Shown: positions 55,872 through 64,000 of the stretch, piece after piece
How positions within the stretch are numbered: the first letter of the stretch is position 1
How the letters are laid out: each line of letters starts with the position of its first letter
Assembly: GCA_030407085.1 (NCBI GenBank)
Contig: CM059584.1
Location: 87,556,501-87,620,500, forward strand
Direction of reading: 5' to 3'
From: Trichopria drosophilae
Lineage: Eukaryota > Arthropoda > Insecta > Hymenoptera > Diapriidae
Length of the DNA: 64,000 nucleotides
Made by a program: the position numbers and the translations under genes
Notes under the pieces: model-generated
Told to the model about the DNA's origin: nothing
The model's database searches: none
The model's input: the letters and a program-made list of their open reading frames with translations, nothing else

Positions 55872-57271
55872 TCAGCCAAATTGATTTAATGCAATATGGT
55901 GTGATGTGTTGATCGCGATGAGGGCATTGACTAACAACAAATTGATGGACGGATGAAATACGTGTCCTCGGTATTTGAGGCGATATAAGACACCATAAAC
56001 CCTACGACATATCTGGGAAACATGCGAATTCCAAGACAAATCACAGGATAGATGGAGCCCTAAAGTTTTAACATTTTGGGCGATAGGTATGGTGATACCC
56101 CTTACTTTGATGCTAGGTAGTGACTTATTCTGAATTGATTTTAGTTTCGAGGCACTCCCTAAAATCATTGCCTTCGTTTTTGTATGGTTGATTTCTAAAC
56201 CCACGTTATTTGACCAGGTAACGATGGATGAGATTTCCTGATTCAATTTTGAAATGATATCGTCGACTTGATTCAGTTCACACTGCAAATAAATTTGTAA
56301 GTCACCCGCAAAGAGTATAAATGAATCAATACAAAAATGTAATGCTCGTGTTAAGATGTTTATGAAAATGAGAAACAAAATAGGTCCAGGTGATGATCCC
56401 TCCCTGCGAAAAATTTTAAGTAGGATTCTCATTAGAATCTTATGAGAAATTGAAACAAGTGCCTTACAGTTGTCGTAAATATACATTATATACATCTATT
56501 AGTCATAAAAGTATCGTACGGAATATGTAAAGTTTCATTACATGAAAGAAAATAATTTAATAGGTAGTTTTATGAGCATACAATCATGAATGTTTTGAGT
56601 TAAAATTTTATGGAAATTACATAAAAATCTCATCGCAATCAGGTCAATTTTCATAAAAATCGCAAATATTGTCGAATAGTGTTTCCGTAACATAGTGCGA
56701 GTACTATACGACATTTATATGAAATTTACAAGGTACTTGTTTCAAATTCTCATGTGATTCTCATGAGAATCCTACCTAAAATTTTTCGCAGGGCTGTGGC
56801 ACTCCAGATGTTGAAGATCTAAATGTGGGTTCGGCATCGTCCGTTGATATTGCAGCAGAACGGCCAGTGATAAGATGCTACGAATGTTAAAGCATCATCG
56901 GAAAACCTTGTCTCTCTCAAACAACGAAGTAAGACGACGTGATTTATAGAGTCGAATGCTTTACGAAAATCAAATAAAATTAAGATGGTAATCAGACCTT
57001 TATTTATTCCAACACGAACGTCTTCCGTTAATTTCAAAAGAGCTGTTTGAGTGCTATGTCGCTTTCGGAAACCCGACTGAAAGGGGTGAAGAAGATGATT
57101 CTTTTCAAGAAAATCTGATATCTGGGCAGTAAACAGGAAATCAAAACCTTTCGCGACATGAGACAATGCAATAATGGGACGTGTGTCGTAAGGAGTGACA
57201 GGAGTTTTTATTTTATTCAATGGGGTAATAAACGCTTTTTTCCACAGATCAGGGTACGAATTTGTTGGCAA
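55872..57271 (-). pseudogene. LINE reverse transcriptase, split by a MITE
   Basis: First half 56819-57271: WKKAFITPLNK, RPIIALSHVAKGF, FQSGFRKRHSTQTALL and LFDFRKAFDSINH with the first catalytic Asp. The frame then meets a 392-bp MITE inside the GVPQ motif. Second half 55872-56401: SSPGPILFLIFIN, then SFILFAGDLQIYLQ, where the usual F/YADD box reads AGD, so one catalytic Asp is lost. It continues with LEINHTKTKAMILGS and KTLGLHLSCDLSW. A linker fragment of the same protein is at 57557-57766. Confidence 0.8.
56402..56793. mobile_element. 392-bp MITE inserted in LINE RT
   Basis: Inverted ends of about 62 bp: CCCTGCGAAAAATTTTAAGT on the left, CCTAAAATTTTTCGCAGGG on the right, with GGATTCTCAT/ATGAGAATCC blocks inside. 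The dinucleotide CT occurs at both edges (56400-56401, 56794-56795) and may be the target duplication. It interrupts the conserved GVPQGS region of RT. Confidence 0.8.
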
Positions 57272-57919
57272 TGAATGATTATAAAGTGCAGTGATATGTG
57301 GTGCAATTGTTGGTATAATATCTTTTAAGTCAATTAAAGGGAGCCCATCTGGACTACGTCTAGACGTGCGTGATAGAAAATATAATAGGGCCTGTCGGAC
57401 TTCGATGACGTCAACGGGAGAAAAATTGAAAATCGGTACATTACTGGGAAGCTGACAATGTAATAATTGATGTAGATCTTGATGCGTACATGAATGGTGC
57501 TTTGAAGATGTATGAGAATAATGAATGTTCAGAGTGTCTGAGTCAAAGAATGATAATTATGTTTTGGAAGATACAGATGATAAGCCAAATGAAGACAAAA
57601 GAGACCACAGTTGATTAGGATTGCGAGCTTTTGAAATGGAAGATGTTAAAGAATCGTTTCTAGCCCTGGTGATCTCACGCTTTATCAATGCACGAAGAGT
57701 CCTATATTCGTTGTAATATAAAAGTTTTATTGACGAAGTCATCGCACGCTTGAATTTACTGTACAATACATTACGACGCTTAATAAGTTCACGAATTTTT
57801 AAACTAATCCACGGAACGGCAGGTCGACTTAAATTCAGATTAACGCATGGTGCATGTTTATCTAATACAGTTTTTACCGCTGTAGTGTAATCGGATACTA
57901 AGCGCGATACATCTTCCGT

Positions 57920-58726
57920 TCAATTATTACAATCCAAAAAAGGAGAGAGTAAACATTGCATATCAGAAGCAAGTTTATTAACATTACAGCGACGAAAGTT
58001 CCTTACTCGCGAAACTCGTGGACTCTTACGTAAGGAAGGGAAACTAAACTCGAACTGTAAGTAATCATGGCCTGCTGCTAAAAGCACATCAGACTGATAC
58101 AAAGAAGAGACTTTATCAGGATTATCGACTATGATAAGATCAATCAAGGTATCCGAATGACTAGTATGATTAGTAGGCAGGTTATTAATCATATAAAGTG
58201 AATGCTCAGAGATGAAAGAGAGTAAATGATTCGAATAAAAATTTGCAGGGGTAAGCATGTCACAATTAAAGTCACCTACAATAGCAATATTTTTAAAAGT
58301 TGGGAAAAAAGATTCACTAACATTAAATAACAATAAATAAACAAATTTATTCCCAACATTAAACAACTTAAAAGGAACTAAGCCTAAAGGTCTCCTATAT
58401 ACAACTGCTAAAAGCAGATGCTCATGCTGCGAAGGAAGATAAACATCAATAATTAAAAATTCAGTGTCATTTAAGTCGACTATTTGTGGTGCAGCTAAGA
58501 TACGATATCCTAAAGAGAGGTGGATATAACAAGCAACGCCACCTCCAAACATAAAATTCTTATTATTTCGACGATACAAACCGCGATCGTTTCGGACAAG
58601 ATTATAATTATTAATATTCAATGATCGATCATCAATATCTGGCGTGAGCAAAGTTTCTGCGACGCAAAAAATTTTAATGACTTCATCTGAAAGCATGTCA
58701 TTAATTTCATGATGATGGGCGCGCAA
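57920..58726 (-). pseudogene. LINE apurinic-type endonuclease domain
   Basis: About 268 open codons: ALRAHHHEINDML, CVAETLLTPDIDD (the E of the metal site), VACYIHLSL, VVYRRPLG, IVGDFNCDM (catalytic D and N), SHSDTLIDLIIV and a closing AGHDYLQFEF (catalytic D-H region). All main APE-type motifs are visible. It nicks target DNA to prime reverse transcription. The frame ends at 57920 before the linker. Confidence 0.75.
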
Positions 58727-58739
58727 CGCGTTGATGTTA

Positions 58740-59090
58740 ACAAACCCAATTTGCAGAGATTGAAATGACGTACACGCTTTCAGTGAAGTTGATGGTCATT
58801 CAAGTTTTGCAAGGTCTGATTCATGACGAACTTCAACCGGCTCCGAATCATTATTTCATCGAATATAAACACAGCCAGAACGACACCAGACATATTTCTA
58901 ACCTTTAGGTTTTACTACGGATTTAACTTTCTTTAGGAAAGCGTAAACATCAGGGTAAAAATTCGTTAAAAAATAATTGAACAGGTGCGCTATTTGGAAG
59001 GACATCTGCTAAAGTAATTTTTCCAATACGACGCTTAGCTTCTAGGACGTGATCACGGAAAAAAAAGTGTGTATAAAATGAATCAACCAT
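58740..59090 (-). pseudogene. LINE ORF1 C-terminal fragment (baculoviral-FP-like)
   Basis: Reading through stops, the minus strand gives FFRDHVLEAKRRIGKITLAD, LPDVYAFLKKVKSVVKPK, then KYVWCRSGCVYIR and VEVRHESDLAKLE. W..G.VYIR with a terminal SDL.KL is typical of the FP-like C-terminus of insect LINE ORF1 proteins, which bind element RNA. At least two stops. No start codon seen; 5'-truncated or decayed. Confidence 0.5.
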
Positions 59091-59229
59091 TGTTTTGTAG
59101 CCAGTATACTTACCTAGTTAAGTATATAATTTTAGAAATATAAAGCATATTTTTTAATTTAATCATACCACACATTACGAGCAATGAATTATAGATGCCT
59201 GCAAAGTATTCTACATATTATAGTAATCC

Positions 59230-59490
59230 ATGTAAAATTGATTACGAGTAGACGACTTAGTTCAAAGTTACTTTTTTGACGGCATAAGAAAATTTGCTTG
59301 TCATGCGAAAGTATACTATTTTACAAATACGATGCATACTTCTTGACATCATTTTACTACATTTTAAATGTAAAAATTATACTTAAAAAATGTACTTAAA
59401 ACCTATAACAATGATTACCAGTAAAGAATACGATGCAAGAAGAATATTTACTTTGAACTATTTCCTGAACTCGTATAATGATTGTTGAAG
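59230..59490 (-). repeat. Inverted repeat arm flanking the LINE, right
   Basis: Pairs with 54880-55110. Part of it (GATGCATACTTCTTGACATC near 59322) resembles 61151-61255 in direct orientation, so a dispersed family is likely. Confidence 0.45.
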
Positions 59491-60835
59491 GTATTATACT
59501 TATATGTTCTTAGTTAGTTTTTTTTATACTTAATTCGTATTGATATTGGTTTCGGTAATTTCTGGAGTGTTTAGGAAATCATCAGGATTCGGGTCGGTTG
59601 GATGGTTACTTGGCACAGAGTTACTTGCTGTTAATGAAGATGCCTAAATTTCAATAATAAGAGTGATAGTAAAATAATATATTACGTTTCGAAATTAGAA
59701 AGACTATGCCATCGTGAAACATGTATGCTCAATATATTTTCTAATTATCGCTTATATGTTAAGTCAGATAATAATTATTAATCATCATTATTAGATAGTA
59801 AGTTTTTGGTCGAATGGTCTTATTAATTAATCCATTAACGCGTTAGAAGACAAGTTTTACCAAGATTTTAAGAATATTTTCTATTAAATATTCTTGACAT
59901 TTAAAAACAATTTAAAAATGTTGAATTAAACAATTTTCTTCGTAGAATTTATAGTTCTTTCACATTCTGTTATCAAAATTCTACATAAAAAAATGAAATA
60001 TTCATAAAAAACGGTTTTGTTAATTAATATTTTTATGTCGAATAACGAAAGAGATCATGCTAAATACCTCGAACTATCGAAATTTAACTTCACAACTGTA
60101 AATATTCATAATAACATGGGTACCGAAGTGAAATTTTCATTGTGAAGTATTAGCCTAAAAATTTCAATTTATTTTCATTGTAAAATATTAGCCTACAAAT
60201 TTCAATTTATTTTAAAACTTGGAAAGTATTGGATTTGGACTAACTGATTACAAATCTGAAGCCATTTCTCAACAATTAAGGTGCATGGGTTCTATATGTT
60301 GAACCAAATTTGAAAACTTTGATTTTCAAACTTTTAAAAATTGACTTTCAGATTTATTTGTAATGAATGAACTCAAAAACCACTCTTTTCTCAATAAAAA
60401 ATAATTTTTTGAGAAATGACGTAAGATTTGTTATCAGATACCCGAAAACCTCCATGTACCAAGTTTCATAAATATTAAAACAGATTGTAACTTTCGGCCA
60501 TCATATTGGTCTTGTCATTTTGAATTCGTGAAAAATTGCCAGAGCTTCCCAATCATTCTTGGTTTGCTGGGATGCCAAAAAATGCATAAAAAGATACCTT
60601 ACTTATATACTCGTTACTGTATTAATATCTTTTTCTATATTGCAGTTTATGGTAAAAAGTTTATAATACTGTAAAACTAAAATACAAGCAATTATAAAAT
60701 TTTTATCAATAGAATTTCAATATGGGACAACAATACGCGTATGTATGTATATAAAAAAAATATATATTTTGTAATGAATGAGGTTAAAAACTTGTAACGA
60801 ATATTTATTTTTAGGCGAGGAATACTGTAAATTCA
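59491..60835. other. Gene-free AT-rich stretch
   Basis: No ORF with recognisable content. A short repeated phrase, AAATTTCAATTTATTTT and TTCATTGT(A/G)AA(A/G)TATTAGCC, appears twice near 60130-60210. Confidence 0.4.
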
Positions 60836-61078
60836 TTAAAAATAGTAGTTCATATATTCGGAACGTTTTATATTTACTTCTGATTGCTGAACTGGATTCG
60901 CAGTTAATGTCTGCTCTTTTGCCAAATGCAAAGAATGTTGCGAGTTGATATGATTCCACAAATCCGTGGTATTTCCCGAATGTTTCAACACTTTTAGACA
61001 AAAACTGCAGATTGCAGTTTTGTTTCCATCGTTTTTGGTATAATATTTCCAAATATTACTTTTTTGGTTAGTGGCCAT
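60836..61078 (-). pseudogene. hAT BED zinc-finger exon, inverted relative to its transposase
   Basis: ATG at 61078. About 80 residues with W in IWKYYTKND, CSFCLKVL (Cys pair) and LWNHINSQH (His pair): a BED finger, the DNA-binding module at the start of hAT transposases. QSE followed by GTAAAT may be a splice donor. On the minus strand nothing downstream continues it, whereas the catalytic part lies on the plus strand at 61815. Either the exon was inverted or it belongs to a second, divergent hAT copy. Confidence 0.65.
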
Positions 61079-61814
61079 TCTGTAAAGAAAGACATATAAT
61101 GTAAATTAATGAAAGTAAATAAACACTGGATATAATAACAAATACTAATGAGATGCATATTTCTTGACATAATTGTGCTATATATATTAAACATTAACAA
61201 TTGAACCATTAACACTGATAATGAGTAGAGATTGTGATACAAGAACAGTGGTTACAAATAGGCACCATGGTGAAAAGTATTTATGCCATTTTAAAAACTC
61301 GTAATCATTATATATTATACATGTTTCTTAAAAAAAACTGAATTATTTTTAATATACTTTTTCCACAGCAACATTGTTCAATAGATTCTCAACAGAATAT
61401 AGTCAGTTTCAGAAACCGCCTGAAAGTAATTAAGAATGTTGTTCGGGGAATGCAATTTAGAATTTAGATTCACTATACTTTTTAGAAAATTGTATTGTAT
61501 CTTCATATGTACATAAATTTAACTACTACTTTAATAAAAATAGTAAAATCAACAACATCAACGGAGTTAGCATAATTAGTTCTTTTTACTATTTTCCTCT
61601 CTTTTTTTTAGTCCATTTACATATAAAAATTTTAAATCTATGTCAATTGTTTGTATTTATAATTAAGTTTTAAAAAAATATCAAATTTATCATAAGATTG
61701 AATTGCATTTACTTTGAACATTTGTTATTTTAACAATAATAATTCATATTATCCATATGCATATAAATATAAATGATGTAATCATGTCATTCTCAAATAA
61801 CTGTATGTTTTACA
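61079..61814. other. Interval between BED exon and hAT catalytic exon
   Basis: Non-coding, AT-rich. 61151-61255 resembles 59322-59460 in direct orientation. A TTTTACAG acceptor at 61808-61815 abuts the catalytic exon. Confidence 0.45.
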
Positions 61815-63322
61815 GAAGGAGGTACTAAACACGCTGCTATTACGAACGCCTTGTTGTATATGATTGCGACAGATGATTTACCTTTTACGACAGCAGAAAA
61901 GCGCGGATTTACAAAATTCAACAAAATTGCATTCCCGCTATACAAACCTCCAAGCAGGAAGACATTAACGACATTAATGGATGCAAAATACGTGACGCTT
62001 AGCAATCAAGTGAAGGCGGACTTAAAACTAAAAAAAAATATATCGCTTACTACAGATGCTTGGACTGAAACCTTCTCCACACAAAGCTACTTGGCCCTAA
62101 CTGCTCATTACCCCGAAGAAGCGAAGATAATTTCAATTAATTTGGGTTGTTTTCCGTTGCAAGAAAGTCATACCGGCGATTATTTAAGCAAACAATTATG
62201 CACTTTGTGTAACGAGTGGTCGATTGACAATACGTTGACAAATGTAATTGTGACGGATAGTGCATCAAATATTATCAAAGCGTCAGTGGACACGTTCGGA
62301 AAAGATCGACACCTGCCATGTTTTGCGCACGCAATTCAATTAGTTCCAAAAACTGCGATGCAGAACAATCCTTCTCTCCGGGATATTATTCAAAAGGTAT
62401 CAGAAATTGTAACATTTTTTAAACACAGCAATAATGCTACAGATGAACTGAGGCGTCTACAATTTTCTGAAGGTAAAACTACAGGGACTCTGCTGAAACT
62501 AATCCAACGTAATGATACGCGCTGGAATTCAACATTTTATACGCTTGAAAGGTTTATTTTGTTGGCTTCAACAGTAAGTGCGGCATTATTCAGTGCTCGT
62601 GGGGGGCCCAGATGTTGAGTCTCAATGATACAGAAGTTTTGGAAGAAATTGTTGCAATGTTAAAACCTTTGAAACAAACAACAAGAGAATTATGTAGCGG
62701 ACAAGTTACTTGTTCTTTGATAATTCCATTGATTCATTGCCTCACGGTGGCATTAAAAAAAGTGACTCCAATATCAGAAATAGGAATGTTTTTTGAACTG
62801 GCCCTCGACGAACAAATTAAACAACGCTTTGAAAATATTGGGAGAAAGTATCCAATGTTATCCAAAGCAACGCTTCTCGATCCTCGCTTCAAAAAAATCT
62901 ACTTCGACAATGCTCTTCAAGTTGTAGAAATCATGTCAGATATATCGAGAGAGGTAAATACAAACGCACATACTGAAATGATTGAGTCTGAAAGAGTTGA
63001 AGTCGATTTTTCTGAAAAGCTGCAGCAAGGTACCATATCTTCAGAACTAAAAAATTACCTGGGGCTACCTCTTGTACTTCGAAGCCAAAGCATATTGGCT
63101 TCATTAGCATATTGGGAGGAAGCGAAACACTCCTTTCCAAATTTATACCCGATCGCTGTTAAGTATTTAAGTATTCCAGCAACTTCCGTTCCAAGTGAAC
63201 GGCTTTTTTCAAAGGCAGGGCTAATCAATAGTGCGAAAAGAAGCAGATTAGATCCTGATCGATTATCATGACTTGTCTTCCTGTCCAGTTTGTCGGAGGA
63301 ACAATGGGGTTTCTCTAAATAA
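61815..63322 (+). pseudogene. hAT transposase catalytic region (ZBED-like), two lesions
   Basis: Open from the probable acceptor (EGGTKHAAITNALLYMIA) with no ATG needed. Motifs in order: RKTLTTLMDAKY, SLTTDAWTE (first catalytic Asp), VIVTDSASNIIKA (second), PCFAHAIQLV, RNDTRWNSTFYTLERF, LLDPRFK, and the C-terminal hATC dimerisation block SILASLAYWEEAKHSFP, LSIPATSVPSERLFSKAG. A frameshift in a GGGGGG run at about 62601-62606 splits the protein; a TGA at 63269-63271 precedes LVFLSSLSEEQWGFSK and the natural stop at 63320-63322. Few lesions, so inactivation is recent. AATAAA at about 63357. Confidence 0.85.
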
Positions 63323-64000
63323 ATTATAAATATATTGAGCATCGTTTATTGTGTACAATAAAATTTGTTTAAAAATGGAGACCTCCGTATCCAACTATTT
63401 TTTGCTGTCGAATGGCGCAAATAAAATGTTCAAAAAATGATGTTTAATACACCTTTTTTTCTCAAAAATATTGAAAAAACGCAATTTCTTAGATAAGATT
63501 ATTTTTATAGTGTTTTTATTTTACTATGATTATCGGTTTCTAAATAATTTCAGATACGTGCTCCCGGTAGCTTTACTTCAAAAATATGCTTTTACATATT
63601 TTACTGTTTGTCTACTTGAATTTTTAAATGGCATCTGATTGCTAAAAAATTTTTGAAATTGAGAAGTTTTTCACATTTGTAGGTTTCTATACACTAAAAT
63701 ATAAAAATATAAGTTATTTAGGTTAATAGATATTTTGAGAAACACATTAGTCCTAGTTGTCGATTTTCAAGACGGAGAATTGTTCACTATACGTAAAAAT
63801 ACCTGTAGTTTCATATATTACAAAATCGAGTGAAATTGTAATCTATAAATTATCGTCTCACATACTTTCAGATATCACTTGATTTGAATAGGAAGTCAGT
63901 TTTTGCAAATTTAAAATTGTTATGTACCAGTTATAACGACTGGAATATGCAAAATTACAAATTCACTCGATTATACAATAAAAACGATATTTTAGATTTT
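63323..64000. other. AT-rich 3' flank
   Basis: No gene, no clear hAT terminal repeat before the end of the window. Confidence 0.4.

Larger units (their letters stand above)
55200..59090 (-). mobile_element. APE-type LINE (Jockey/CR1-like), minus strand, defective
   Basis: From 59090 downward on the minus strand: an ORF1 C-terminal piece, an endonuclease, a linker and RT, ending at 55200-55235 in a TAAGTAG-type microsatellite tail. A 392-bp MITE is inserted in RT. EN plus RT without integrase defines a LINE. RT phrasing (PFQSGFRKRHSTQTALL; FDFRKAFDSINH) fits the Jockey/CR1 group, but the exact clade is not certain. Confidence 0.8.

Overview
The window looks like AT-rich insect nuclear DNA. 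Spliceosomal-style signals, tail-anchored SLMAP-type coding sequence, BEL/Pao, Gypsy, Tc1/mariner, hAT, Crypton and LINE relics all fit an insect. A hymenopteran such as an ant is plausible from the transposon mix, but this is inference only. Almost all of it is nested, mostly dead mobile elements. Only one clearly intact host-type gene is visible: an uninterrupted SLMAP-like reading frame (FHA domain, coiled coils, C-terminal membrane anchor) at 21532-23772.

Layout. 1-2391: decayed R2/R4-like non-LTR retrotransposon, minus strand. 3956-4222: small TA-flanked MITE. 4434-20579: giant foldback element with ~1.9-kb inverted arms; its left arm is split by an 11.8-kb Gypsy retrotransposon (5954-17777, minus strand) with a deleted reverse transcriptase. 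20811-20932: MITE carrying the same terminal sequence as the foldback. 21532-23772: SLMAP-like gene. 24.0-27.4 kb: mostly featureless, with a 275-bp tandem duplication at 26.5-27.0 kb. 27454-33270: second large inverted-repeat element, whose two arms each carry the same ~140-codon unknown ORF, flanked by an 11-bp direct repeat. 33361-34421: Tc1/mariner-like transposase relic. 34557-35329: TA-flanked MITE. 37.1-38.1 kb: hAT-like relic, minus strand. 38825-39185: strong hairpin. 41685-50133: BEL/Pao retrotransposon with LTRs, tRNA-Tyr-type primer site, 5-bp target duplication and a broken gag-pol. 50.6-52.25 kb: direct and inverted AT-rich repeats. 52.22-53.17 kb: Crypton-type tyrosine recombinase relic. 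53591-53797: MITE. 55.2-59.1 kb: APE-type LINE, minus strand, cut by a 392-bp MITE. 60.8-63.3 kb: hAT transposase whose BED-finger exon points the opposite way from the catalytic exon.

The recurring theme is inverted-repeat (foldback) architecture: at least five separate structures. Because arms duplicate each other, later insertions can be read against an empty site in the opposite arm. This reveals an atypical Gypsy insertion (56-bp flanking duplication, one trimmed LTR end) and a short LINE-tail insertion with a 7-bp target duplication. The best candidates for something undescribed are the ORF-bearing inverted-repeat element at 27.5-33.3 kb and the foldback/MITE family at 4.4-20.9 kb. All similarity statements come from reading the sequence and from memory of families; no database search was possible.
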